DNA from: QPJE01 sp051747745
GTDB lineage: Bacteria > Bacillota > Halanaerobiia > Halanaerobiales > Halanaerobiaceae
DNA: 64,000 nucleotides
Assembly: GCA_051747745.1 (NCBI GenBank)
Contig: JBNJGL010000004.1
Coordinates: 8,812-72,811 of the forward strand
Direction: 5' to 3'
In this document: piece by piece, positions 27,205 through 35,616 of the stretch
How positions within the stretch are numbered: the first letter of the stretch is position 1
Layout: each line of letters opens with the position of its first letter
Notes under the pieces: generated by a model
The model's database searches: none
What the model saw: the letters and a program-made list of their open reading frames with translations, nothing else
What the model was told of the DNA's origin: nothing
Translations under genes and position numbers: made by a program

Positions 27205-27220
27205 GTGTTTAGATAAACAC
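27205..27220. promoter_or_regulatory. palindrome just after the encapsulin transcription start
   Basis: GTGTTTAGATAAACAC is a perfect 7-2-7 inverted repeat beginning about 12 bases after the -10 box. A roadblock-type repressor site is likely, perhaps for an iron or peroxide sensor; the regulator is unknown. Confidence 0.55.
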
Positions 27221-27241
27221 ATATGTAAAGGGGAGGTAAAT

Positions 27242-27607
27242 ATGAGCGGAGAATATCATGAACCACTTGAAAAATTGACACCTGAAGCGATGGAGTATCA
27301 CAGGGTAATTAAAAGTGTGATTGAAGAACTGGAGGCTGTAGACTGGTACAATCAGCGTGCTGTGGCTACAGATGATCCAGAAGTACAGGCTATTGTAGAA
27401 CATAACCGTGATGAAGAAATTGAACACGCATGTATGGGCCTGGAATGGCTGCGCAGAAATAATCCTGTCTGGGATGAAATGTTGAAAACTTTCCTTTTCC
27501 AAACTGCAAAAATTACCGAAATTGAAGAAGAGGGTGAAGGAGAAGAAGCTGAAGGTGCATCTGGTGATGGATCACTTGGCTTAGGTAATATGAGAGGAGG
27601 CGAATAG
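27242..27607 (+). CDS. encapsulated ferritin-like protein (EncFtn) with cargo-loading peptide
   Basis: The start is the ATG at 27242 with GGGGAGG upstream; the frame extends further but lacks a ribosome site. The 121-residue protein is the half-ferritin EncFtn type. It has two helices carrying ferroxidase-type residues (Glu31 in IEELEAVDWYNQR; Glu58, Glu61 and His62 in NRDEEIEHACMG) and the family motif GLEWLRRNNPVWDE. An acidic tail leads to the C-terminal GDGSLGLGNMRGGE, which matches the encapsulin targeting peptide pattern (SLG[IL]G). The next gene, two bases on, is the shell. It oxidises Fe(II) inside the nanocompartment. Confidence 0.92.
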   Translation: MSGEYHEPLEKLTPEAMEYHRVIKSVIEELEAVDWYNQRAVATDDPEVQAIVEHNRDEEIEHACMGLEWLRRNNPVWDEMLKTFLFQTAKITEIEEEGEGEEAEGASGDGSLGLGNMRGGE

Positions 27608-27609
27608 TA

Positions 27610-28410
27610 ATGGATGTATTAAAACGTTCATTAGCTCCATTTCCTGCAGAAGCATGGGATTTTCTAGATGATGAAGCAAAAGATGTACTGGAATTAAAAT
27701 TGAAAGCAAGAAAAATTGTAGATTTTAAAGGACCTTATGGTCTTGATCTGTCTGCAATAAATACCGGTCGTTTTGCACCAATGGGTGTAGAAGATGTTGA
27801 AGGTGTTACTTATGCGTCCAGAGAAGTGCTGCCACTTGTAGAAATTAAAGTTCCATTTAAGATGCAGTTGAGTGAAATAGATGCTCTTGCGCGTGGAGCT
27901 GAAGATGTGGAAACAGAGCCGCTGTTAGATGCAGCTAAAAAACTTGCAAAAGCAGAAAATAAGGCTGTTTTCTTTGGACTGGAAAAAGCGGACATAACCG
28001 GTATAGTAGAAGCATCAGAATACAGTGAAGTAAGTCTATCAGGTGGAGAAAAAGAAATGATCACCGGACTGCTAAAGGCACTATCACTATTTGAAGAAAA
28101 TAGTGTGGGTGGAAGCAGAAGACTTTTATTAGGACCTGAATTATATTCACTGCTCTATGAACTAGATGATAAAGGATATCCTTTAAAGCGTAAAGTAGAA
28201 GAAATGGTGGACAATGGTGCAATGCTGGTACCTGATCTTGGAAATAGAGGACTGCTTGTTTCTGAACGTGGTGGAGACTTTGAACTAACAGTAGGTCAGG
28301 ATATTTCTCTTGGTTACACAGGTTATGAAGGAGATGAAGTAGAATTGTTTTTCCTGGAAACTTTAACCTTTAGAGTTAATGGTCCTGAAGCAGCTGTTGT
28401 TTTAAAATAA
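27610..28410 (+). CDS. encapsulin shell protein (family 1)
   Basis: The 266-residue protein has the HK97-fold encapsulin pattern: the N-terminus LKRSLAPFPAEAWDFLDDEAKDVLELKLKARKIVDFKGPYGLDLSAINTGR, the E-loop region VLPLVEIKVPFKMQLSEIDALARGAEDVE and the C-terminal QDISLGYTGYEGDEVELFFLETLTFRVNGPEAAVVL. Length is typical of family 1 shells. It self-assembles into an icosahedral compartment that holds the EncFtn cargo encoded just upstream. AGGAGG lies in the end of the cargo gene. A strong palindromic terminator closes the two-gene operon. Confidence 0.95.
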   Translation: MDVLKRSLAPFPAEAWDFLDDEAKDVLELKLKARKIVDFKGPYGLDLSAINTGRFAPMGVEDVEGVTYASREVLPLVEIKVPFKMQLSEIDALARGAEDVETEPLLDAAKKLAKAENKAVFFGLEKADITGIVEASEYSEVSLSGGEKEMITGLLKALSLFEENSVGGSRRLLLGPELYSLLYELDDKGYPLKRKVEEMVDNGAMLVPDLGNRGLLVSERGGDFELTVGQDISLGYTGYEGDEVELFFLETLTFRVNGPEAAVVLK

Positions 28411-28426
28411 ATATAAATAACTATTA

Positions 28427-28454
28427 AATACCGCCATATGGCGGTATTTTTTTA
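28427..28454 (+). terminator. intrinsic terminator after encapsulin
   Basis: The 11-bp self-complementary stem AATACCGCCAT / ATGGCGGTATT is followed by a run of seven Ts. Confidence 0.92.
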
Positions 28455-28560
28455 TTGAATTAGCGAACATGCGTATGATATAATTAGCTTAGTAAAATTA
28501 TTTGATATTAAAATATGATTTTATTAATAGCGAAGAATTTATTATTCGGAGGAAACTAAA

Positions 28561-29784
28561 ATGGATTTGAGAAAAAAATTGGAAATTTTAAGTGATGCAG
28601 CTAAATACGATGTTTCCTGTTCTTCCAGTGGAAGTGGTGGACGGGGAAGTAAGTCAAGTCTGGGTAATACGAAGACCAGTGGAATATGCCACAGCTGGTC
28701 GGATGATGGACGCTGTATATCTCTGCTGAAGATCCTTTTCACAAATTATTGTATCTATGACTGCCAGTACTGTGTTAACAGGGCCAGTGAAGACAGAGAA
28801 AGAGCCGCTTTTACCCCTGAAGAAGCTGCCGAACTTACAGTGGAATTTTATAAAAGAAATTATATAGAAGGATTATTTTTGAGTTCAGCTGTCTGGAAAA
28901 CTCCTGACTGGACAATGGAGCAGCTGCTGAAGACAGCAGAGTTATTAAGAAATAAACATAATTATGGTGGATATATTCATTTGAAGGCAATTCCCGGAGC
29001 AGATTTTAAACTTATCTATAAAGCTGGACTTCTGGCTGATAGAATGAGTGTAAATATTGAACTTCCTACAGAATCCAGTTTAAAAAAATTGGCACCACAG
29101 AAAAAAAGAAATGAGATTTTAAAACCTATGCTGGGAATAGGAAAAAACATAGAGAATAATATTGTAGAGAGAAAAAAATATAAAAAAGCAGAAAAATTTG
29201 TGCCTGCCGGTCACAGTACACAGCTTATTATAGGAGCAAGTCCAGAAACAGACAGTCAGATTATAAGATTAAGTGAAGGACTGTATAATAAATTTAATTT
29301 AAAGAGAGTATACTATTCTGCTTATCTTCCCGTAGGTAATAAAAAGATGCTTCCTGCTCTTCCCGGACCCCCGCTTAAAAGAGAGCATAGATTATATCAG
29401 GCGGACTGGCTGCTGAGGGTTTATGGATTTAAAGCAGATGAATTAATTTCCGGGCGCAAAAAAAATCTTAATTTAAAGCTGGATCCAAAAGCAGATTGGG
29501 CTGTTAACAATATAGAAAAATTCCCATTAGAGATTAATACAGCAGATTATGGTGAACTAATGCGGATACCAGGTATTGGTCCCCGGTCAGCTGCAAAAAT
29601 AGTAAAGGCAAGAAAACACAAAAGTTTATCTCATGATGATCTTAAAAAACTTAGAGTAGTTTTAAAAAGAGCTAATTATTTTATTACATGTCGGGGAAAA
29701 TATGCAGCAGGAATTCCTTTTGATCCAGAACTGATATACAGTAGGCTGATCGAAAAAGAAGCAGAACAGCTTTCTCTATTTTAA
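28561..29784 (+). CDS. radical SAM protein, DNA modification/repair type (TIGR03916-like)
   Basis: The 407-residue protein has the radical-SAM cysteines as CIYDCQYC (CX3CX2C) within LLKILFTNYCIYDCQYCVNRASED. The N-terminal serine/glycine-rich stretch YDVSCSSSGSGGRGSK and GICHSWSDDGRCISLLK are typical of this subfamily. The C-terminus carries a helix-hairpin-helix DNA-binding domain (EINTADYGELMRIPGIGPRSAAKIVKAR). The family is known as 'radical SAM linked to UDG' and is nearly always paired with a TIGR03915 gene, which follows here. Substrate unknown; a DNA base or damaged DNA is proposed. CGGAGG precedes the ATG. Confidence 0.9.
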   Translation: MDLRKKLEILSDAAKYDVSCSSSGSGGRGSKSSLGNTKTSGICHSWSDDGRCISLLKILFTNYCIYDCQYCVNRASEDRERAAFTPEEAAELTVEFYKRNYIEGLFLSSAVWKTPDWTMEQLLKTAELLRNKHNYGGYIHLKAIPGADFKLIYKAGLLADRMSVNIELPTESSLKKLAPQKKRNEILKPMLGIGKNIENNIVERKKYKKAEKFVPAGHSTQLIIGASPETDSQIIRLSEGLYNKFNLKRVYYSAYLPVGNKKMLPALPGPPLKREHRLYQADWLLRVYGFKADELISGRKKNLNLKLDPKADWAVNNIEKFPLEINTADYGELMRIPGIGPRSAAKIVKARKHKSLSHDDLKKLRVVLKRANYFITCRGKYAAGIPFDPELIYSRLIEKEAEQLSLF

Positions 29785-29843
29785 TCATTAATTTTTTTGA
29801 ATTGAATATTGAAATCTGTTCAAAAACTAATTTGATGATGTGT

Positions 29844-29934
29844 CCACAAAAAGGTTATTTGCGGAACTTTAGGCAATTTTAGTTTGATCGAAAAATGAGT
29901 TAGCGACGCAAATACCCTTTTTGTGTGAGAACCA
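29844..29934 (+). repeat. dispersed long-hairpin repeat, copy B
   Basis: The arms CACAAAAAGGTTATTTGCG and CGCAAATACCCTTTTTGTG pair over 19 positions with one mismatch around a loop of about 41 bases. The loop shares AAAAATGAGTT with copy A, and both copies end in GAGAACCAT. Copy B carries about 27 extra loop bases. It sits between the two genes of the radical SAM/TIGR03915 pair. Confidence 0.8.
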
Positions 29935-30049
29935 TTTGATTCAATTTGATAAAATGGATGACATAAAAAATTAAACTCAAAAAAGAACAGGATTATATTA
30001 AGTGAACAAAATACTTTTATATAGGAAAAATTGATTGAGGTGAAATATT

Positions 30050-30811
30050 GTGCAGAAAAAAGTATATACCTATGATGGAAGTTTTAATGGTTTGTGTTCG
30101 GTATTATATACTGCCTACAAAAAAAGAGATATACCAGCTGATATTGTAAAAGAAAAAGAATATAAATCTGATCTATTTTATAATAAATCAATTATTAATA
30201 CTTCAGAAGAAAAGGCAAAAGAACTTCTTGCTAAGATTGAAAAAAATATTTCACCACAAAGTTCAAGACTGATATTTCATGCTTATTTATCTGAAATTGA
30301 GAAAATTGAAATAAATATTTTTTTCTATATTCTCAAGGGATTTAAAATCGGGAAAGATATTGACAAGTATTTAACCGATTCTTCTGTAAAGAATGTTCAG
30401 GAAGCAGCCGGGAAAGTAAGGAGAGAAAGCCACAGAATAAAAGGATTACTTAGGTTCAAACAGAGTAAATCGGATAGATTTTACGCAGGAGTTGAGCCAG
30501 ATCATAATATATTAATACTGCTTGCCTCACACTTTGTGCGAAGATTTCCTGTACAGGACTGGATAATTCACGATAAAAAAAGGTCCAGTGCTATTTTATA
30601 TTCTTCAGATAATAAAACATGGGTACTTACTGAAATTGATAGTGATTTTTCTCCAGAATTAATTGAATTTGAATATGAGATTCAAAATCTCTGGAAGACT
30701 TTTTTTTCCAGTGTATCACTAAAAGAAAGGCCCCGTCCGGGTCTACAGCGTCAATTTATGCCAAAAAAATACTGGAAAAATCTGATAGAAACACCCGCAG
30801 AAAATTATTAA
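30050..30811 (+). CDS. TIGR03915 / DUF4130-type putative DNA metabolism protein
   Basis: The 253-residue protein starts at a GTG (30050) with GAGGTG upstream. The N-terminus KVYTYDGSFNGLCSVLYTAYKKRDIP, the helix AAGKVRRESHRIKGLLRFKQ and the end LIILASHFVRRFPVQDWIIHDKKRSSAILY are characteristic of TIGR03915/DUF4130. In other bacteria this domain is often fused to a uracil-DNA-glycosylase-like domain, absent here. It accompanies the radical SAM enzyme encoded upstream, separated by the repeat. The C-terminus RPGLQRQFMPKKYWKNLIE is also conserved in the family. Biochemical function is unknown; participation in DNA repair is inferred from the partnership. Confidence 0.82.
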   Translation: MQKKVYTYDGSFNGLCSVLYTAYKKRDIPADIVKEKEYKSDLFYNKSIINTSEEKAKELLAKIEKNISPQSSRLIFHAYLSEIEKIEINIFFYILKGFKIGKDIDKYLTDSSVKNVQEAAGKVRRESHRIKGLLRFKQSKSDRFYAGVEPDHNILILLASHFVRRFPVQDWIIHDKKRSSAILYSSDNKTWVLTEIDSDFSPELIEFEYEIQNLWKTFFSSVSLKERPRPGLQRQFMPKKYWKNLIETPAENY

Positions 30812-31029
30812 GCAGGTTTTAAATAATATTTATAGAAATATATACAGTAAGGGAATAAAAATAGTAGGGTAATAAAAAATGAAGTTCTTCAGGTTATTAG
30901 GTTATTTTTTGGTTTAAATGAACTATGCTGATTGGATGTTTACTCTAAAATTTTTATTTTAATATAGTTAAGCAAAAAAAGCAGATAATATCTGGTGCTT
31001 TTATAATACAGCAGGTAAGGAATGATGAT

Positions 31030-32184
31030 ATGCAGAAAAGGAAAATTATGACCGTTTTTGGAACAAGACCAGAAGCAATAAAAATGGCTCCAGTAATAAA
31101 AGACCTGAGAAGGCAGCCGGAATTCGAAGTTTTAGTTACAGCAACAGCTCAGCATAGAGAAATGCTGGACCAGGTACTTGATCTTTTTTCTCTAACAGCA
31201 GATTATGATCTGGATATTATGCAAAATGCTCAAACTTTATCTGACATAACAACACGTGTTCTGTCAGGAATTGAAAATATACTAAAAAAAGAAAATCCGG
31301 ATTTAATTTTAGTACATGGTGATACATCTTCAACATTTGTAGGAGCTCTGGCATCTTTTTATCACCAGATTAAGGTGGGACATGTTGAAGCCGGTTTGAG
31401 GACTTACAACAAATACTCACCTTATCCAGAAGAAATAAATAGAAGGCTGACAGCTGTACTGGCAGATATTCATTTTGCACCTACCAGAACAGCAAAAGAA
31501 AATTTACTGTCAGAGAATATCGCACAAGAAAATATATTTGTAACCGGGAACACAGTAATTGATGCTCTTTATACTGCTGTTGATAGAGATTATCTTTTTG
31601 AAAATAAAATTTTAAATGGAATTGATTTTGAAAACAAAAAGATTTTACTACTAACAGCACACCGCAGAGAAAATTTAGGTAGAGGAATGAAAAATATATT
31701 TAAAGCTGTTCTTTATCTGACAGAAAAATATGATGATGTAGAAGTTGTTTTTCCGGTTCATTTAAATCCGGCTGTAAGAAAGATCAGCAGCTCTATACTG
31801 AAGGATAAAGAAAATATTCATTTAATTGAACCTCTGGATTATCTTCCTTTTGTAAATTTAATGGATCGGTCATATTTGATTCTGACAGATTCTGGTGGTA
31901 TTCAGGAAGAAGCCCCATCACTGGGGAAACCGGTTCTTGTTTTAAGAGATACAACAGAAAGACCTGAGGCTCTAAAAGCCGGTACAGTTTTAAGAACTGG
32001 AACTGATTATAATAAAATTATAGAAGAAGCTTCTAAACTGATAGAAAATGAGGAGGATTATAAAAAGACCAGTGAAAAAACAAATCCCTATGGAGATGGA
32101 AATGCCGCAGAAAGGATCAGCAGTTTTCTAAAAAATTATTATGGATATTCTGAAAAAATGTATGAGGAATTTGAAGCTGGATAA
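31030..32184 (+). CDS. wecB: UDP-N-acetylglucosamine 2-epimerase (non-hydrolysing)
   Basis: The 384-residue GT-B-fold enzyme interconverts UDP-GlcNAc and UDP-ManNAc. It has the diagnostic start VFGTRPEAIKMAPVI, VHGDTSSTFVGALASF, GHVEAGLRTYNKYSPYPEEINRRL, FVTGNTVIDAL, LLTAHRRENLG and ILTDSGGIQEEAPSLGKPVLVLRDTTERPEAL. The product feeds teichoic-acid linkage or surface polysaccharide synthesis. It stands alone, with AAGGAA upstream of the ATG and a terminator downstream. The 218 bases before it show no feature beyond AT-rich sequence. Confidence 0.94.
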   Translation: MQKRKIMTVFGTRPEAIKMAPVIKDLRRQPEFEVLVTATAQHREMLDQVLDLFSLTADYDLDIMQNAQTLSDITTRVLSGIENILKKENPDLILVHGDTSSTFVGALASFYHQIKVGHVEAGLRTYNKYSPYPEEINRRLTAVLADIHFAPTRTAKENLLSENIAQENIFVTGNTVIDALYTAVDRDYLFENKILNGIDFENKKILLLTAHRRENLGRGMKNIFKAVLYLTEKYDDVEVVFPVHLNPAVRKISSSILKDKENIHLIEPLDYLPFVNLMDRSYLILTDSGGIQEEAPSLGKPVLVLRDTTERPEALKAGTVLRTGTDYNKIIEEASKLIENEEDYKKTSEKTNPYGDGNAAERISSFLKNYYGYSEKMYEEFEAG

Positions 32185-32263
32185 CCTGCTGATAAATATT
32201 TGCATTTTAAAGATAAGTCATTTTAAAAAATAAAAGATTTTCCAGTATACAGCAGGTTTTTTT
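32183..32263 (+). terminator. intrinsic terminator after wecB
   Basis: The perfect 9-bp stem AACCTGCTG / CAGCAGGTT encloses a long AT-rich loop (58 bases) and is followed by seven Ts. The 5' arm begins in the stop codon. Confidence 0.7.
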
Positions 32264-32333
32264 AATAATTTATTGAATATTCTATATTGTAAGAGGAAGA
32301 ATTGTTATTAAGTAAGAGAAGGAGGTAATAAAG

Positions 32334-34010
32334 TTGGATTTTAATATTCTTATTGGAGGAGAGGCAGGACAGGGATTGAAAACAGTTGAATCTCTGCTTA
32401 CCAAGACATTTTCGCGCTATGGATATTATCTTTTCAGCAGTAAAGATTATATGTCACGAATTAGGGGTGGCCATAACTTTATGCAGGTCAGAATTAGTGA
32501 TGAAAAAATTGATGGACCTGATGCAGAGATTGATTTACTGCTGGCCCTTAATGAAGAGACCGTAAAAATTCACAGAGAAGATGTTAATGAAGATGGTGTT
32601 ATCATATCTTCAACTGGAGATGATGAAGATAGGCTGGTAAAAATCGATGCTGCAGGTATGGCAAAAGAAATAAATCCTAAAGCAGAAAATACTGTATTTG
32701 TCGGGACAGCTCTAAAAGTACTTGGTTTACCTCTTGCTGAAGCGGAAAAGGTGCTTAAAGAGCATTTTGCAGATAAAGAGAGTGTTATTGAAGATAATAT
32801 TAAATTGTTAAAAATGGGATATGATGCAGGAGATCAGCTATTTAATTTGAAAGATCTGGGTTCTAAAGAAGATAGAATGGTGATTGATGGGAACAGCGCT
32901 CTTGGCCTTGGTGCAGCACTGGCAGGTATCAGTTTTTATGCTGCTTACCCTATGTCTCCATCCACAGGTATTTTAAACTATCTGGCTGGAAAACAGGAAG
33001 AACTGGGAATTGTTGTTGAACAGGCAGAAGATGAAATTGCAGCTATAAATATGGCCATCGGAGGTTCCTACAGTGGACTGCGTTCTATGACAGGTACTTC
33101 TGGTGGTGGACTTTCACTTATGGCAGAAGGAGTTGGACTGGCAGGTATTTCAGAAACACCTGTAGTAATTGCTGATGTTCAGCGACCCGGTCCTGCGACC
33201 GGACTGCCAACAAGAACTGGACAGGGAGATTTACTTTTTGCAGTAAATATCTCTCAGGACGAATTCCCACTGATGGTGCTGGCTCCTAAAGATCAGGAAG
33301 ATGCAGTATATCAGGGTTTCAGAGCTTTTGATATTGCCGAAAAATATCAAATTCCAGTAATTATATTAAGTGATCAATTTCTGGCTGATGCTTCTAAAAC
33401 AATAGATAGAATAAAATTGGATGATTTAAAAATAGAGCGCTATTTTGTTAATGAAGATGAAGTAGAAGGAGAATATAAAAGATATAAGTATACAGAAGAT
33501 GGAATATCGCCGAGAGCTTATCCGGGCCAGCTTAAAGATCAAATTGTACTTGCAGATAGTAATGAGCATGATGAACTCGGACATATAGTTGAAGATGAAG
33601 AAAAAAGAAATATGATGGTTGAAAAAAGGAATAGAAAATTGGAAAAATTGATAGAAGAAGATTTATGTGATGCTGATTATTATGGTCCCGACTCGGCAGA
33701 ATATATTCTGGTTGGCTGGGGTTCTTCCACCGGTCCAATAGCTGAAGCAAGAAGTCTGCTATCTGATGAGTTTAAAGTAGCTCAACTGTCATTTGGAGAT
33801 GTCTGGCCTCTGCCAGAAAAAACTATCAGAGAAAAAGCAGAAAGTGGTGCAAAACTGGTTTTCATTGAAAGTAATGCCAGTTCGCAGTTTGCCAGACTGG
33901 TTAGAAGTGAAACAGGAATAAATGCAGATTACAGGATTGTAAAATATAATGGGAGACCTTTTTCCGGAAGAGAAATTTATAGAAGGTTCAAAGAAGAGGT
34001 GAAAAAATAA
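32334..34010 (+). CDS. korA: 2-oxoacid:acceptor (ferredoxin) oxidoreductase, fused gamma-alpha subunit
   Basis: The start is a TTG with a strong AAGGAGGTAATAAAG ribosome site. Residues 1-~180 are the gamma domain (NILIGGEAGQGLKTVESLL, YMSRIRGGHNFMQVRIS). From ~185 comes the alpha domain I (GNSALGLGAALAGISFYAAYPMSPSTGILNYLA) with the catalytic-region glutamate in VVEQAEDEIAAINMAIGGSY. Domain II follows (YILVGWGSSTGPIAEARSLL). The protein oxidises 2-oxoacids to acyl-CoA with ferredoxin as acceptor, together with KorB. The stop overlaps the korB ATG by one base. Specificity for 2-oxoglutarate versus other 2-oxoacids is not resolved. Confidence 0.92.
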   Translation: MDFNILIGGEAGQGLKTVESLLTKTFSRYGYYLFSSKDYMSRIRGGHNFMQVRISDEKIDGPDAEIDLLLALNEETVKIHREDVNEDGVIISSTGDDEDRLVKIDAAGMAKEINPKAENTVFVGTALKVLGLPLAEAEKVLKEHFADKESVIEDNIKLLKMGYDAGDQLFNLKDLGSKEDRMVIDGNSALGLGAALAGISFYAAYPMSPSTGILNYLAGKQEELGIVVEQAEDEIAAINMAIGGSYSGLRSMTGTSGGGLSLMAEGVGLAGISETPVVIADVQRPGPATGLPTRTGQGDLLFAVNISQDEFPLMVLAPKDQEDAVYQGFRAFDIAEKYQIPVIILSDQFLADASKTIDRIKLDDLKIERYFVNEDEVEGEYKRYKYTEDGISPRAYPGQLKDQIVLADSNEHDELGHIVEDEEKRNMMVEKRNRKLEKLIEEDLCDADYYGPDSAEYILVGWGSSTGPIAEARSLLSDEFKVAQLSFGDVWPLPEKTIREKAESGAKLVFIESNASSQFARLVRSETGINADYRIVKYNGRPFSGREIYRRFKEEVKK

Positions 34011-34861
34011 TGGTAGAACTTAAAAACTTTGAAGCAGATCGTGAAACCGCCTGGTGTCCAGGATGTGGCAACTTTCCACTTAGAACAGCACTTTCTGAAG
34101 CTCTGACTGAAATGGGTCTAAATCCTGAAGAAGTGGTTATGCTCTCTGGAATTGGACAGGCAGCAAAGACCCTTCACTATATAAAATTAAATGGTTTTAA
34201 AGGACTACATGGACGCTCTTTACCTCTATCTGTCGGTATGAAGATAGCAAATCCAGCGATGACAGTAATAGTTGAATCAGGAGATGGCTGCAGCTATGGT
34301 GAAGGTGGTAACCATATTTTACACAATATAAGAAGAAATCTTGATATTATTAATCTTGTTCATGATAATCAGATTTATGGTCTGACAAAAGGACAGGCTT
34401 CACCAACAACAGGTTATGATATTAAGACAGATGTACAGACACATGGAATTAATGCTGAGCCACTGAATCCAGTTAGATTTGCAGTAGGTATGAAAGCGAG
34501 TTTTGTTGCCAGAAGTTTTGTTGGAGATAAAGAACACCTCAAAGAAATGATTAAGGCTGCAAAAAAACACAAAGGTTATGCTTTAATTGATATTTTTCAG
34601 CCCTGTGTATCTTTCAATAAAGTCAATACTTATCAGTGGTATAAAGAGAGAGTTTACAAACTTAAAGACCATGATCCAACCGATTATGAAGCTGCTGTTA
34701 AGCTAGCAGATGAATTTGGAGATAAAATTCCGATAGGAATTATTTACAGAGAAGAAAAACCTACTTTTAGGGATAGAATACCATTTTTAGGAGATAAAGC
34801 TCTGATAGATAGAAAAGTAAAAGTAGAGGATTTGGAGCACCTGCTGGATGAATTTAAATAA
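34010..34861 (+). CDS. korB: 2-oxoacid:ferredoxin oxidoreductase beta subunit
   Basis: The 283-residue thiamine-diphosphate subunit has WCPGCGNFPLRTALSEAL, the first cluster-binding cysteines. The ThDP/Mg motif is VESGDGCSYGEGGNHILHNIRRNLDIINLVHDNQIYGLTKGQASPTT, and DIFQPCVSFNKVNTYQWYKERV provides the third cysteine. These place one [4Fe-4S] cluster next to the ThDP. It overlaps korA by one base, so the two subunits are coupled. No separate ferredoxin-like delta subunit is seen, consistent with the two-subunit class. Confidence 0.93.
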   Translation: MVELKNFEADRETAWCPGCGNFPLRTALSEALTEMGLNPEEVVMLSGIGQAAKTLHYIKLNGFKGLHGRSLPLSVGMKIANPAMTVIVESGDGCSYGEGGNHILHNIRRNLDIINLVHDNQIYGLTKGQASPTTGYDIKTDVQTHGINAEPLNPVRFAVGMKASFVARSFVGDKEHLKEMIKAAKKHKGYALIDIFQPCVSFNKVNTYQWYKERVYKLKDHDPTDYEAAVKLADEFGDKIPIGIIYREEKPTFRDRIPFLGDKALIDRKVKVEDLEHLLDEFK

Positions 34862-34895
34862 AATTAATTCAGACAATTAAATTTATATTTATATG

Positions 34896-34914
34896 GTGAT
34901 ATTTTAAATATCAC
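34896..34914. promoter_or_regulatory. palindrome upstream of the ferritin-like gene
   Basis: GTGATATTTTAAATATCAC is a perfect 8-3-8 inverted repeat, 27 bases before the next start codon and 34 after the korB stop. With no U-tract, a protein-binding site is more likely than a terminator. Confidence 0.5.
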
Positions 34915-34941
34915 TATGTATATAATATGAGGAGGAATATA

Positions 34942-35427
34942 ATGAATATTTATGACTTTGCTATTAATTTTGAAAGGGAAAACCGTGAATTTTATGAAAA
35001 ATGTGCTGCAGAGTCAGCCAGTGCTGATTTAAAGCAGGTATTTTTAGATCTGGCTGATGAAGAACGGAAACATGAAGAAATAGTAAAACAGCTTAAAGCA
35101 GAAAAAACTGTTGACGAAGTTGAAGCCGGTATCATGCCAAAAGCCAAAAAGGCTTTTGAAAAAATATCTAAAGATTTACCAGAAGGGGTACTGCCAAAAG
35201 AACAGGTCGATGTATATAAACAGGCAAAAGAAATGGAAACAAAAAGTTACGAATTTTATTCAGAAAAGGCTGAAGAATCTGATCTCCCACAGGTCAAAAA
35301 AACTTTCAAAAGGCTGGCTGAAGAAGAGAAAAAACACGAAAAAATTATGGACAGCATTGTAGAAATGGTTAATCGTCCCAACACATGGCTTGAAGATGCA
35401 GAATGGTACCATCTGGAAGATTATTAA
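34942..35427 (+). CDS. rubrerythrin/ferritin-like diiron protein
   Basis: The start is the ATG at 34942 with GAGGAGG upstream. The 161-residue protein is all helical with two ExxxE/EExxH repeats: INFERENREFYEKC...LADEERKHEEIV in the first half and AKEMETKSYEFYSEKA...LAEEEKKHEKIM in the second. These carboxylate and histidine residues form the diiron site of the ferritin-like/rubrerythrin family. No rubredoxin-type CX2C domain is attached. The C-terminus NRPNTWLEDAEWYHLEDY is acidic and aromatic. A likely role is peroxide reduction or iron handling. A hairpin terminator follows. Confidence 0.85.
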   Translation: MNIYDFAINFERENREFYEKCAAESASADLKQVFLDLADEERKHEEIVKQLKAEKTVDEVEAGIMPKAKKAFEKISKDLPEGVLPKEQVDVYKQAKEMETKSYEFYSEKAEESDLPQVKKTFKRLAEEEKKHEKIMDSIVEMVNRPNTWLEDAEWYHLEDY

Positions 35428-35470
35428 AACAAAAAATAACTGATGTAATGTAAAAATTGTCTTTAAACTG

Positions 35471-35525
35471 CCGGGAAGGAAATGATGTGAACAAAAATAT
35501 TGTTTTCTTCCTGGAATTTATTTTA
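35471..35525 (+). terminator. hairpin terminator after ferritin-like gene
   Basis: The stem CCGGGAAGGAAA / TTTTCTTCCTGG pairs over 12 positions with two G-U wobbles, followed by AATTTATTTT. Confidence 0.65.
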
Positions 35526-35616
35526 AAATATAAAAAATAAATTAAATTTTGGTTGCAGTTTATAGTTTTTGGTGTTAAACTACTGTAGATATTATATCTA
35601 TAGGAGGAAAAATTTA

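Noticed and set aside
27176..27241. Longer N-terminus for the encapsulated ferritin
   Set aside because: It would start at or before the predicted transcription start and covers the -10 region and the operator palindrome.
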